Source: Lactifluus volemus (Eukaryota; Basidiomycota; Agaricomycetes; Russulales; Russulaceae). Taken from it: 64,000 nt of DNA. Position numbers and translations under genes: made by a program. Shown here one piece after another: positions 12,157 to 24,042 of the stretch. The stretch spans positions 1 to 64,000 of the forward strand of contig WTXI01000205.1 in NCBI GenBank assembly GCA_022376515.1, in the 5' to 3' direction. Under the pieces are notes generated by a model. That model ran no database searches. It was not told where the DNA came from and saw only the letters and a program-made list of their open reading frames with translations. The stretch's first letter is position 1. Each line of letters opens with the position of its first letter.

Positions 12157-12349
12157 CTATGTCGTCGAGTGTCTGAAGCTATTACATTACATAATCAAGC
12201 CCATGAGTCATTTCCACGCAGTCGCCACATGCTTGAGTTAGCTGACTAGCACACAACGACCGGAACATGTCGACGTGGTCAATTGCTGACATGCCATAAA
12301 ATTGGCGCAGCTATCACCTCGTGTCCTCTTCTATCTTTCTTTTGTACAG
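12157..12349. promoter_or_regulatory. Shared divergent promoter region, HEM25 / UDP-sugar transporter
   Basis: 193 bp separate two start codons that point away from each other, so regulatory DNA for both genes must lie here or in the 5' exons. No specific site is assigned. Confidence 0.4.
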
Positions 12350-13562
12350 ATGGCTGAATGGTTTGTTACGTTGGGCCTTGTTTTCGGTGGATGCTGCAGG
12401 TACGCGACAACTCTCTCCTTGTACAGTACCGTCTCGTGTGCTGACTAAACGACAAGTACTGCTCTCGCTCTAGAACGTGTTACATCTGAGTACCCTAAAT
12501 CTGGAAGCCTCATCACATTCTCCCAGTTTCTCCTTGTCTCCCTTCATGGATTCGCCAAGTTCGTCACATTCACCCGTGGGCCCTTGGGCCTCCCCATACC
12601 TCGCCTGTTACCACGCAGGATACCCTTCCTACGATACCTGACTCATGTTGGACTCTTTTACTTTCTTTCTCTGTTCAACAACCTCGCATTCGGCTACGGT
12701 ATCCCCATGCCTGTGCATATCATCTTCCGTAGTGGCGGGCTGGTCGTAAGCATGCTTATGGGGTGGTTAATATCTGGCAAATCGTGAGTCTTCAGTACCA
12801 CTAGTTCTAAACCCGTCTTATAATCGAATCAGATATACTAAGTCCCAAATACTCTCGGTGATCTTTGTCACAGTCGGTGTTGTCCTGACGACGCTTTCGT
12901 CCCATCGAAGCCAGAAGGCAGCAAATTCTTCCTCTCTTGATACAACCGCCTCCCGTTATCTTACGGGGATAGCCGTTCTATCTTTGGCCCTCGTTCTTTC
13001 TGGCTTCCTTGGAATAGTGCAGGAAAAGACATTCGCATCATATGCAAAAGACACCCCGGCACGCCCAAGGCCAAAACAAGTCCGCTTGTCTCCCACTGCA
13101 AAGGCGGTCGTCCTCCCACCCATCTGGGAGGAATCCATGTTCTACTTGCATTTCCTGTCCCTGCCGATGTTCTTTTTTGTACGCCACGACATCGCCATGC
13201 AGTCCAGCGTGCTTTTCTCCCCATACGCAGCCACGACAACATTCAACGTCCCCCTAGCCGCCGCGCAATTTACCCTGCCCGCTGTCCTACCAGTCCTACT
13301 AGCTAACACTTTGACGCAGCTACTCTGCGTGGCGGGTGTCAACCGCCTCACGGCGCGCGTCCCCGCGCTGACCGTAACACTTATTCTGGTCGTACGCAAA
13401 GCAGTCTCTCTAGTGCTGAGTGTGGCGCTGTTTGACGGTGTCGATGTTGCGTGGGGGATGCTCTGGAGCGGGGCGTTCCTCGTATTCGCAGGCACCGTGG
13501 TATATACAATCAGCGAGAGGCCTGTGAAAAGGCCTGTGAAATCGGAGGGGAAAAAGGAGTAA
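12350..13562 (+). CDS. UDP-sugar transporter of the UAA/SLC35B family (Yea4-like)
   Basis: A multi-span Golgi/ER antiporter that exchanges cytosolic UDP-sugar (UDP-GlcNAc in yeast Yea4, UDP-xylose/UDP-GlcNAc in SLC35B4) for luminal UMP. The ATG at 12350 opens MAEWFVTLGLVFGGCC; two introns (about 12390-12457 and 12785-12830) are removed. Family marks are GSLITFSQFLLVSL, LTHVGLFYFLSLFNNLAFGYGIPMPVH, HIIFRSGGLVVSMLMGW and KSQILSVIFVTVGV, then EESMFYLHFLSLPMF. The C-terminus is lysine-rich (VKSEGKKE), as in ER/Golgi members with dilysine-like tails. About ten hydrophobic helices are visible. Sugar specificity is not readable from sequence. Confidence 0.85.
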
Positions 13563-14716
13563 GAGTAGAATTGTCCTCGTTTACCCCACCATTTTGCGGC
13601 AACTGTCCGTTTCTCAGCCAGCGTATCTGTAATATTTCTTTCCTTGGGAAGCAAAGCTTTGATAATGATGCTACATTATTTTACAGGTATTTAAAGCAAT
13701 GTTCGCACACGAAACCTCGGAGTTCCATATATATCACAGTACATGATGATGATCTTAGATTACGTACCCAAATAGAATCAGTGGAATGCTAGAATGACCA
13801 TTTGTCGGATTCTAGTACAAGCTTTCGGAAAATGCTACTACTGCCTAGTTACTAGAAACTTTAGATCGAGGGTCCGCATCTCTGAAGTGATATCGTGCGT
13901 CTGGTCAAGTACAACTACGTGGTTGACAATGGTTACTAGGCTATAATAATACACCGCTCCTATGCTCAGGCTGACTATAGATAAAGATCTATGATGATTC
14001 ACTGGGATGGACACAAATGCGTAACCAGTAGGCAGACTGGTTGTCGACATTCGCTGCCATGCCTCTTCGGTACTGTACTGTATGATGTGGTTGCAGTGCT
14101 CTGCACTAAGTGTACAAACTTTGCTGTCTGTAGGCACATCGTCATGTGACCATGTGAATTTGCTATTCGTGGAGATAAAAGGGAAGAAGTTGGTTCCGCC
14201 ACGTACCGACGCCAGCAATCAGTGATACGATCGATCGCGTGCGGGCATATCCAGTCATGTCCCGGACGATACAGTCTTCTTAGTGTTGGAAATCAACTCC
14301 GAGCGAGACAGACATTTCGGCCGAGGTAAATGACTCCGGATTTGGACACTTAATATAGCACTTTATAGTACATCTTTTTACTACTCATGGATGCTCTTAT
14401 GGCCCCTTTTAGGTTACTATTTTCTACTTAGAGTGTTTTCTCGAAGCCTTTCGAATGATTTATACATGTACATACACATATATACATGTCCAATCCCCCC
14501 CCTTGGGGGGATATAAGTACTGTACCTTCTGTACATTGCAATATAAGGTTTTTGCCTCCGGGCTCATATTCCAACACGTGTTTTTCCCGCCAGTAAGCGT
14601 GTTTAGTCACCACTATTCCACCGCACTGCCACCTCATCGCACCTCAGTCGAATTTCTACTAGGCTACAGAAACGTTTATTGCCTGTCTAGGTTGTCTCTT
14701 TTTGCCATCCCTCATC
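13563..14716. other. Intergenic stretch of 1.15 kb
   Basis: An open frame on the minus strand (13838-14218) has no motif and no support. A short alternating purine/pyrimidine run (ATACATGTACATACACATATATACATG) at about 14461-14488 is followed by a C7-TT-G6 palindrome near 14496-14510. Otherwise nothing is recognised. Confidence 0.5.
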
Positions 14717-17095
14717 ATGGGCAACGAGCGTGAAAAAACAGATCCCCTGCCAGTGCCAGTTACCGGAGCTGTGGAGGAACGGCGTCCTCCGAGTCGAAAG
14801 TCCAAATGGAGGGTTCTTGCTTTTATCTCCTTGCTAGCCATCGCAATGACGTTGCGGTATACTGGCTACGGCGGGGCCTCTATGTCCAAGATACAACCGG
14901 GACACTATGACGCCAATGTGTGTCCCCAGTCGAACGCCCTTTACCCGAATCGATACGCGCAACTCTGGGAGAGTCTCGGCAACGAATACGATCAGGATGA
15001 ATTCAACGAGAGAGCTACCGAATGGTTGCAAGGGGCGGTGCGCATTCCGTATGTGATTCCTGCTCTTGCGGTATTGTCGTCATCTGAAACCCTTCATGCT
15101 GAATAAAGCACGGAAATCTATGACGAGATGGGGCCCATCGGCGAAGATGAGCGGTGGGAGATTTTCGAGGAGTTCCATGACTATCTCGCCCAGGCATTTC
15201 CACTTATGTAAGTGCACACATATAGGGCTTTAAGTGCTGATTTCTCATTTCTCACGCTTTTATTAGCAACGAAACTCTTACGTTGACCAAAGTCAACACG
15301 TATGGGTTGCTATACGAGTGGAAGGGCTCAGACGACAGTCTCAAACCTCTCCTTTTAACCGCCCATCAGGGTTCGTCTGTGGATCATGCCGCGTACTTGT
15401 CTCCTTCTGAGGCCTTTGATTCGTAGACGTTGTTCCTGCAAACCCCGAAACTTTTGACCAGTGGACACATCCCCCCTACGATGGATACTTTGACGGTATG
15501 CACGACTAGTTGCACGATCAAGTGGTAGGTCACTTACTAGAGACATCCAAAGGCGAGTTCATCTGGGGCAGAGGAAGTATGGATAACAAAGGCGGATTGA
15601 TTGGAATACTGTATGTCACTCCTTCCGAACTACCGTTGGACAGAGGTAACGTCAAAGCAGCTCGTCTATTGAGACTTTGCTCAAGAAGGACTTTGAGCCT
15701 ACTCGTACTGTTGTTCTCGCTTTTGGCTTTGATGAAGAGGTCGGCGGCTTGCGGGTTAGTAATACAATTCTTCCACAACTTGACGTTGTTGCATCTCTCT
15801 ACGAAAGGGCGCCCAAAACATATCTAAGGTGATAGTGGAAAAATATGGCAAAAACTCAATGGCCCTGCTTGTGGACGAGGGTGGTCAGTTCCAAGATAGA
15901 TATCAACGGCTTTTGCTTATCCCCTTGATAGGTTTATTTGCCGAAATCGGAGGCTCGGTCATATCTTTAGTCGGCACCGCCGAAAAAGGGTTTTTGAATA
16001 CCAAGCTTACAGTCATGACTCCTGGTGGTCATTCCAGTGTTCCGCCTCCTCATACTGTTAAGTTTCCAGTTGCCCTGAAATATCGTGTCTGACCGTCTTT
16101 CACAGGGTATTGGCATTCTATCGCGTCTCCTAGTCGAGTACGAAAACAACCCATTCGAGGCTCGTCTAGAACGTAATACCCCCGTTTACAATACCGTGCA
16201 ATGCGTAGGAAAATATGTCCAGAATATCCCATCAGTTTTACGCGACCTCATCGAGGCATCGGCCTACTCTGACACGGCCTTGTACCAACTGCAAGCTGTA
16301 TTGATCAAAGACACTGCCCTCAGGGCCCTGATCGGTACTACACAAGCGATTAGTCTGTTTCGGGGTGGAGTGAAGGCGAACGCAATGCCAGAAGAAGCTT
16401 GGGCTGTTGTTAATCACCGAATTGCTACCCAAAGGTCTGTTTTCTGCATCGAAATTAGTTCAAATTCTTGTTGCCCATTCGCTCTACTCATGCGCATATT
16501 GTGATTGCAAACAGCTCTGTCGCTGCAGTGAAACAGCGTGACACTGACGTCTTGAAGGACTTGGCAAAAGAGTTCAATCTCACTTATACTGCTTTCGGTT
16601 CGCCGATCTCTCCTGAAGACGAGCCAACTGAGGGAATGCTCACACTGATTGACGCCTGGGGATCTGCTTTGGAGCCAGCTCCAGTTACGCCCACGGATGG
16701 GGACACTGTTTGGGAGTTGTTTAGCGGAACAATCAAAGCAGCTTACAATGCCCAGCGGGGCCTAGAGGGTGACAACATAGTCGTGAGCCCTGGAATCCTG
16801 ACTGGAAACACAGGTAGGCACGCGGCTCTAGCATACCCTCGACGGAAGATTGATTACGATAGCAGACTCAAAGCATTATTGGGATCTCACGCCCCATATC
16901 TTCCGTTACTCTCATTTCGATCTGGGCACTGTTCATGGGGTCCACACGATCAACGAATGTACGCTGCGTCGTCTTTCAATTCGAATTTCTGTTGCTCATA
17001 GCTTTACAGGCATTAAAGTTGAAACATTTGTAGAAATGATCAGGTTTTATACTGCATTGATCCTCAACGTGGATGAAAGTAGTAGAATTGTGTAG
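14717..17095 (+). CDS. CPS1: Vacuolar/secretory M20 metallopeptidase (carboxypeptidase S type)
   Basis: A zinc aminoacylase/carboxypeptidase of the Cps1 group that in yeast releases C-terminal residues from peptides in the vacuole. The ATG at 14717 opens a cytosolic tail, then one membrane anchor at about residues 36-52 (WRVLAFISLLAIAMTL). Roughly eleven exons join. The family zinc and catalytic motifs are present: TAHQDVVP (His ligand, then Asp), WGRGSMDNKG (bridging Asp), GFDEEVGG (catalytic Glu and ligand Glu), MTPGGHSS (dimer domain) and GTVHGVHTINE (last His ligand). Introns interrupt several motif neighbourhoods but each rejoins in frame; for example the first metal motif is assembled across an intron ending at about 15426. 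It ends 119 bp before the zinc-finger gene. Confidence 0.85.
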
Positions 17096-17213
17096 TGTCA
17101 CGTGTCTCATGAAATAATATTCGGAAAATGCCGGAGATAGTTGAAGAGCGACCACACCAGTCAGCGCTCTGGCGCTCATAGGCCCTTTCACTCTTTCCCG
17201 TCCCTGCTGCGTC

Positions 17214-19306
17214 ATGGACCCTGAAAACCGTGCCTGCTCTGAGTGTATCCTCGAATGCAACGATGCTTCATGTATAGCCGACATCGATGACCACTGCACA
17301 GATCAATGCGTCATTGTCGCCTGCGACGGCGATATACCGTGTTCAGAAAGTAGCTGCAAATCCCCATGCGAAGACCCAAACAATTGCCCTCTAGTGAGCA
17401 ACTTCTCATGGAACCCCGTGCCACAGCTAACGCTTGACTTTTAGCCTTGGAACGCGTCTCCATTTTGTAATACAATTCACCACAAAGACATCTCCTGTGC
17501 GCAAGACAGTTGTAGTCTGGCATGTGGCTCTGCTTGCGATGACCCAGAGAACTGCTCCTTGGCTGATATCGTAAGTCCAAATTATTTGGGTGGGTACTCC
17601 CATTGTAATGACGTTTTAAGACCGAGGATATTCCTCCACATTCCTCTCAAGTCATGACCGAACAAACTTACCTACCTCATAATCACTCGGTTGACTGGGA
17701 TGCGGCGCTGGAGGCTTTCCTATGTTCATGCGGAGACGCATTTCCTCTTCGGGATAGCCTGGCGCACAATAACGTCTCCCCAGACTCCTACACAGGATCC
17801 TCTCCGCCGCTGTCGACTGTACCATCACCATCTGAGAATAACTCACTCTCATCAGCACTCAGCATGCCATTACAACCCGTCGTATACCCCACTCCGCTTC
17901 ATATATCTCCATCAACTGTACCTGTCGTTCCAGCCAAACACTGCTGTTTATGGAACGACTGCCACTCCGTTTTTTCTTCGCTCCCGGAGTTAATATCTCA
18001 CGTCAACCTTTCTCATCTGAGCGTTTACTCCTCTGAACCGCCAGAGCCCCTTTTAGCACCATCTTCCTACGTGCGACTTAACTCGAACAACCTCGGCCTC
18101 TCGTGTCAGTGGGATAATTGTCACGAGTACTCCGCTGTAGTAAACCCCTCGGGTGACCCGGCATTCGACGCCGCTCTCAACTCACTTACCGGCCATCTAC
18201 TCCACGACCACTTCGGCTTGCAAGGCGCGCCGGAAGAACACAATGCGGTGACCATGGATGCCTCCATAGCAAATGCGATTGTATCTGTTCCGGAGCCTGC
18301 CTCAGGACACAACGTGGAGATGCGAGACGAGGGGCAGAGTTTTCAAAGTAAACGCCAGAGCATACCATTAGGTGAAAGTGCAAAGCAAAGCCACTCGAAC
18401 ACCTGGCATGGCATTCACGAAACATTGCCAATAGCGGGCGACAAGATTCCAAGCTTTGAAATGAATGGTCCGGAGAAGTGTCAGTGGGGTGGCTGCGAGC
18501 TTTCATTCGCGACCATTGATGATCTCATGAACCACCTAACGGTCGAGCACGTCGGCTCGGGGAAAAACCATTACGAATGCTTTTGGAAGGGTTGCGAACG
18601 CAGTGGAAAGAATGGGTTTACGAGCAAGCAAAAGGTGTGTCGGCACCTACAGGTTCGTTCTCACGAATAGTGTCCGTTTTGGTTCCTCATGATGGGAGGA
18701 TTATAGATGCATACAGGCCATAAACCATTCCGGTGTGAACTCTGCAATCAACATTTTTCCGAGGCAGCGACGCTGCAACAGCACAAGCGTCGTCACACTC
18801 ACGAAAGTAAGGGTCGTCATCTTGGTGCCTGGCCTCTCGTTGACCTAATTTTCGGCCGTAGAGCCTTATGTGTGTGATGTCCCTGGATGCGGAAAGACCT
18901 TTGCCATCGCGGGGGCACTCACAATCCACCGGAGAACCCATATGGGGTTGAAACCTTTCAAGTGCAAATATTGCGACCGGTGCGTACCGTATGCAAACTA
19001 GCTTCTCCCTGGGCGTTAGCTGATCCCTCGGACAGGGCTTTTTCCGAGTCCTCAAATCTTTCTAAGCACGTGAGTCATTCCGCTCCTGGTGCTTACTCGC
19101 CATTTTAATTTGAATGTATAAAGATGCGTACACACACTGGGGTTCGCCCATATGTTTGCACAGAACCTGGCTGTGGAAAGTCGTTTGCTCGTCCTGACCA
19201 ATTCTCGCGACATCAACGCGTCCACTTGAAACGAAACCGTGCGACCAAACCTATGGACGACGATAAGAACTCCCAGTGTCTCCAACCGCTTTCATCGACC
19301 ACATAG
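17214..19306 (+). CDS. ZAP1: Zap1-like C2H2 zinc-finger transcription factor
   Basis: A nuclear regulator resembling yeast Zap1, which activates zinc-uptake genes when zinc is low. Exons from 17214 encode an unusually cysteine-rich N-terminus ([13 protein letters not shown]..., then [16 protein letters not shown]). A serine/proline-rich linker follows, with two atypical fingers ([25 protein letters not shown] and CQWDNCHEY...LTGHLLHDH). Then comes [25 protein letters not shown], and finally the classical block [67 protein letters not shown] and [25 protein letters not shown]. The W-C linker fingers and the terminal five-finger block match Zap1 architecture. Introns separate most fingers. Assigning zinc as the signal is an inference from architecture. 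Confidence 0.75.
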
Positions 19307-19418
19307 TTTCTCCTCTTTGTTTATGTATTTTCTTGTTCTCTTGTTTGCATGGCATAGTGTATTTGTACACTTATCGATACATTCATCGCATACATTATGT
19401 ATAGGGACGGAACGGGAC

Positions 19419-20405
19419 TCAGATTCGGGCGGTCTTTCTCTTAATTGAGCTATTAGGATAGCCATGTTTCTTACGTTGATCCCCAAATACCTTGGCATGG
19501 AGACGCGCGAAGACTACAGGTGCCTCCTCTGGCACGCTGCCCCAAATTGATGGTTCGACGCCCGTTAGCTGACTGTCATCGTCTGCGGAGTGCAAAATGA
19601 AAGGTCGCAAGCTCGGTAGCAGGGCAAGTATTTCGCGAGCATTATCCGTCTCTAGACTCTCGAGTGCAGGACATGCCCGTGCGACATCATAGACGAACCC
19701 AGGGCAGGTGCCGAATATTCTCAGCTTACGCACGCCTGGCATGGGAAGGACGTAATGCCTGAAGTAGCTTTGACGCAGATGTTGAACGAAAAGGGGTGGC
19801 GTAGAAAAATGGAGCTCGAGCGACTGTACGTGTGGAGGAAGGTTCACCAGGCGCGCGTGTTCGAGTTCGTGAGTGAATGACCAATTGGTGTAGTGCAGCG
19901 TGATGTGGGTCAGGGCAGGAGCGAGCAGCGCGTCGCGCGTTAGGGAGCGTAGAGTGGACTCTAGCGCGTCAGTCATAGGATTGGAAGGTTTGTAGATATG
20001 CAGGAGGTCAGACGACGACGACGGTGCTGCGGTGGACTCGGATAGGCTGTAAATGTGGAATGTGATGCTGCGACACGGGGCACTGCTGGCGGACTCGTCA
20101 TCGTCCTCGGAGGACGATAGGTGTGAACCAAGAGAATTGTGCTTGTGATCGTGATGGCGCCGCCTCTGCTGCTGTTGCAGAAGTATGAGAAAGTGTGTGG
20201 CGTAAGCGGGTGAGATGATATGGGCGTCCCGGAGGAAGACGCGGTTAGCTATTGAGCGGAAAGATCTGCAAATTGAGGGTAGTACCACGAGTAAGTCGCG
20301 ACGGTCTTTCCTGGAGAGGAGGAGGCACCAGGCCTCTTCAAAGATTCGGTAGATCAGCTCTACTGGAAGAGTGGGAATGATCATCAACTCGGAGCATGGG
20401 CTCAC
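19419..20405 (-). CDS. F-box-like protein
   Basis: A single-exon frame of 328 codons. The N-terminus IIPTLPVELIYRIFEEAWCLLLS has the LP-x-E-(L/I)-x-x-x-I-F pattern of an F-box, followed by LPSICRSFRSIANRVFLRD, the helix that ends the domain. The middle has a low-complexity QQQQRRRHHDHKH run and a serine/acid-rich tract, then leucine-rich segments (VQSLELHFSTPP, GVRKLRIFGTCPG, CPALESLE). Family role: SCF ubiquitin ligase substrate adaptor; the target is unknown. It is divergent from TMA16, whose start is 80 bp away. The second Met (MIIPTLP) is an alternative start. Confidence 0.65.
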   Translation of the reverse strand: MSPCSELMIIPTLPVELIYRIFEEAWCLLLSRKDRRDLLVVLPSICRSFRSIANRVFLRDAHIISPAYATHFLILLQQQQRRRHHDHKHNSLGSHLSSSEDDDESASSAPCRSITFHIYSLSESTAAPSSSSDLLHIYKPSNPMTDALESTLRSLTRDALLAPALTHITLHYTNWSFTHELEHARLVNLPPHVQSLELHFSTPPLFVQHLRQSYFRHYVLPMPGVRKLRIFGTCPGFVYDVARACPALESLETDNAREILALLPSLRPFILHSADDDSQLTGVEPSIWGSVPEEAPVVFARLHAKVFGDQRKKHGYPNSSIKRKTARI

Positions 20406-20485
20406 TAGCCTGTAAACGGCCCGAGATAACCGTGATCACTACCACTTGTAAAAAAAAAAACACCACTCGCAATCGATAAACGAGT
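20406..20485. promoter_or_regulatory. 80-bp divergent promoter, F-box gene / TMA16
   Basis: The two start codons are only 80 bp apart on opposite strands. An A-run (about 20451-20461) lies within it. A region this short implies shared control elements. Confidence 0.4.
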
Positions 20486-21251
20486 ATGGCGCCTACAAAA
20501 AAGTCATCAAAGAGTGCAAAAAAAGAAAAGATATTCCATCCAGAATCGAGAAAGGCAGAACAACTCGTGCGCAAACAACTACGCAAAACCAAGCTCGCCG
20601 GACAAGCTTCAAAGCGCGCAAAGCTACACTCACTCAAAGGCAAGTGGTGTTTTTGTCGTCGTTCGAAAAGAAAAAAAAAAGGCAGATGCTGACCCTTTTT
20701 TTTTTGTTGTAGCTGATTTTTATGGATTCTTCTTTCATTCTATACCTGAGCCTCATGAAGATGATGAAGATGATGGTTCAGGTGGTGGTTCCGGGTTGTT
20801 GACGTTGACTTTGTCCGAGCTTCATGACCTCGTCACAAACGTCTGGTTCACGCGGCACGATGCCGAGCTTGAGGAAGAGAGGACAGCGCGACGGAAGGGA
20901 CGTCCCAAAAGCACAAGGGAGCAGAAACTAGAGGAGATAAAGCTGCGCGAGGCGGAGGAGTACCGCACCGGTATGGGTGAGTCACTTGAATTAAAAATTT
21001 TCTTGTTCGCTGCGTTGCATGAGCTGAATTTTTTTTTTTTTTCGGTAGAGGTACCGGATTTAACACATCCTGAAAACGTCGCTTTGTTCCGCACGTGGGA
21101 TCAGCGAGAAGTCGCTTTTGTCCAGACATTGCGTTTCATTCGAATATCGAGTGTAAAACCCGACCTAGCGAGTGTATCCAGACCGGGAAAACATCCTAGC
21201 CTCGCAACTCAGCAGGACGTTTCAATGGATGTCGAGGCGGAAACAAGATGA
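20486..21251 (+). CDS. TMA16: Translation machinery-associated protein 16
   Basis: A pre-60S ribosome assembly factor. The ATG at 20486 opens a lysine-rich N-terminus (APTKKSSKSAKKEKIFHP) followed by ESRKAEQLVRKQLRK, characteristic of TMA16. The first intron (20640-20712) begins GCAAGT instead of GT and ends TAG; splicing gives LHSLKADFYGFF. A second intron (about 20976-21048) restores YRTGMEVPDLT. LSELHDLVTNVWFTRHDAELEEERTARRKGRP and the C-terminal block LTHPENVALFRTWDQ are family hallmarks. Length (about 190 residues spliced) fits the family. The end at 21251 leaves a short low-complexity tail. Confidence 0.85.
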
Positions 21252-21473
21252 CTCGCCACAATCACCATTACGAGTTCCACGTATCGATGTAAAACTAGGC
21301 GACTCCCCGTGATGTGTGTATTGTCTTGGACTGTTTGGGTATAAGTTGTACTGTACAGGCTGATGCTGGTATAGGCTACAGGACGCTACAGGAAACTCTA
21401 CAGTGGGTCCGGAAGCGTCCCTGAAATATTCTACAGATGTTGATGTTTAGATTTCTAAATGATACAATGTGAT

Positions 21474-23914
21474 CTACCCATACAAAAGATCGGCAAACCT
21501 TCCGCTTCCATCGGTAAGCGCGGGACTTGGAGCAGGTAACGGGATCTTGGGGGCATCCAAATCCCATTCGCGCCTCAGCCTGCCGTACACAAGCCGGAAG
21601 CTTGACGCGGCACCCTTCTCTTGTACCAGCTGCAGTACCGTCTGATACCCCGCGGCTTCCTGAGCTTCACTGGCCATGTGCATCTCGACGCGGAACCGGA
21701 CAGCCTTGGTGGTACCCATTACCCCTACAGGATCCGCAATTTCGGCCAACCGGCATTTGAGGGTGCCCAGCCCGTCCGCGTGTATGAGCGCCACGCGCAC
21801 GCCGAGGCCATGCAAAATACGCTTGCATTCCTCTCGCGAAGTGTGCGGGTCGTGCACGGAGAGTAGGGAGAAGCTCACGGGTTTGAGCTTGAAGAGGTTC
21901 CCGAACCATGCAGGTGTCAACGGAGAGGCCTGGGGTAGGTCGTTCGTCGATGTTTCATCGGTAGCAGTTGTACCCTTCTTGCCCTTGAGCGGTTTAGGGG
22001 GTTCGACAAGATGCACGCGCCTGTCAATCAAGACCCTGCGGACTGGGTTCTTGCTCTTGAGCGATGACTTCCCTGCTTTCTCCACGGGCGGCTGTGCATC
22101 CTCCCCCACATTTTCTTTGTCTGATTTGAGCTGTAGTGGAGCAGGCTCCCGCGAGGCGCGACGAATGCTCAGCGGCTTCGTGACGGTACTATGAGCTATG
22201 TCCGTTGCTTCAGACCCCAGGATCCCGAGTCCCTCAGTCCTTGGTGACTGGGCAGGGTATGACGAAAAAATGGCGGGATTGACGCCGGCTGCTGCTGCAT
22301 GCTGTTGCATGACGTTTAGGTGCTCAACAATCTGCTGAAAAAACTGCTGCACCTTCTCGTCTTGCATCTCTGGGACGTCTGGGGGTGGTGTCATATTCAG
22401 CGTGCTCCAAAGCGGTGAATCAGGGGAGAGCGGATTGTTGTTGGGACAAAAAGGGGTGTTAGGTGTCTGAGGGAAGTTCGGAGAGAGCGGCGTGGGGAGT
22501 GCAGAGAAGTTGGAGTCTGTGGGTGTAGCTGCACCGGAGGAAGGGTCGGAAGGGTAACGATACTGCGGATCGAGGAGTCCGGCTGTCAACGATCCTTCGT
22601 GATCGCTAGGGACATCTGGAGAATCCCCTCTCCTAGCACGCCGCGGAGTTGGGGGGTCGACCCGAGGGGGAAGAGGGTGGTCAGGGACGGGGGGCGTCTG
22701 ACTGGCTCTCTTACGGTTGCGCGATGCCTGGAGGTATAACCCCTCGATCTTTTCGTCAAAGCTCTCGAGGTGTCTTATCCGATATTGCTGGAGAAGGTAA
22801 TAAACTCCTTTCTCCCACGTCTGCTCGTCATTTGTCAGCTTCCTAATGATCGCCTCTTCTGGCGTCCCATGCCATAGTGTTCGGAGATTCGCCAGGATAT
22901 CTGGGTCGATGGCTAAACGACCTTCGATGGGGCGAGCGATAGTATCGAGGGATGGTGGAACAAGCATGGGGGTTTTGGGCGGATGTAGTGTAAAAAATGG
23001 ATGGACGAGAATCTGGTCTACGGTAATGCGCTTGCGTACGTCCTTCTGAAGCATACGGGTTATGAGATCTTGTGCACGTTTGTCGATGGCCTGTGGCATA
23101 TCGTATGATCCAACCTTGACCTTCTCAAGTAGCGTGTGCAGGTCTTCGTCGTCAAAAGGAAGGCGTCCCGCAAGCAAGGCAAAGAGGATGACACCACAAG
23201 ACCAAATATCAGAGGAGGACCCATTATAAGCGCGGCCTTCTATAACCTCTGGTGCCGCGTAGTGTGGGCTACCGCACGCAGTCCGCAGAAGCCCACTAGT
23301 ATTGTTCATTTGCCAGGCGGCCATGCCGAAGTCCGCAACTTTGATGTTCCTGTCCTTGTCAAGAAGCAGGTTCTCAGGCTTGAGGTCACGGTGAGCAATG
23401 TTGAACCGATGACAGTAGTCTATTGCGGCGATGATTTGCTGGAAGTAGCCAAGCGCCTCGGATGTAGACAAGCGGCCCCGCTTGCAGAGATAGTCAAAGA
23501 GTTCGCCACCCTCGACATATTCGAGTATGAGATATAGCTCTGTAGAGGTTTCCCAGACATCGTAGAGCCGCATGATATTAGGGTGGTCAATGAGCTTCAT
23601 AATAACAATCTCGCGCTCGATGCCAAGAAGAATTCGGTCGGCGTGCTCGTCGAGTCCTTGTATAGATCTTCGGGAATTCACAAGCGCTGTCTTAGATACT
23701 ATCTTTACCGCCGCATATTGGCCCGTCTTTGAGTGGCGGGCTATCCGGACACGGCCTATCAAGAAGACTCGGCTCAGCGGGGGAATGGAGGAGGGTGGCA
23801 AAGTGGCTTACCAGAGCTTCCTTTTCCTATTGTCCTACCAATCTTCCAAAGCCCAATGACCTTGGGATCATCCTCTTTCCTGTGCTTTCGCGCAAGGGGA
23901 AGAGTATCCTGCAT
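21474..23914 (-). CDS. Gin4/Hsl1/Cdr2-type serine/threonine kinase
   Basis: A CAMK-like kinase of the NIM1/Gin4 group that links cell size, septins and mitotic entry (Swe1/Wee1 control). I chose the ATG at 23912-23914 (MQDTLPLARKHRKEDDPKVIGLW) because the longer upstream frame has no family sequence. One intron (about 23757-23818) interrupts the glycine loop GKGSSG/RVRIA. Motifs in order are AAVKIVSK (VAIK Lys), HRDLKPENLLLDKD, DFGMAAW, ACGSPHYAAPEV and DIWSCGVILF. A long proline/serine-rich region follows, and the C-terminus (LKPVSFSLLSVHDPHTSREECKRIL onward) resembles the KA1-like lipid-binding domain of this group. The 5' end lies 128 bp from LIG4 in divergent orientation. Confidence 0.85.
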
Positions 23915-24042
23915 TGAGGCTGAGCACTGAGCGGGAAAAGGTAGTCGATAAATAAATAAACAAACAGTGACCAAATAAATCGGACGCGTTGAGACCGCAG
24001 TCACGAGGCGCGTCGAGTCGACTTTGGTCTGTATCGTATTCC
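23915..24042. promoter_or_regulatory. 128-bp divergent promoter, kinase / LIG4
   Basis: Intergenic DNA between two opposed start codons. It contains the repeat ATAAATAAATAAACAAA (about 23950-23965) on the + strand, which could supply A/T-rich promoter elements. Confidence 0.35.

Noticed and set aside
13838..14218. 126-codon minus-strand frame
   Set aside because: No recognisable domain, signal peptide or neighbour logic. Length is within chance for this region.
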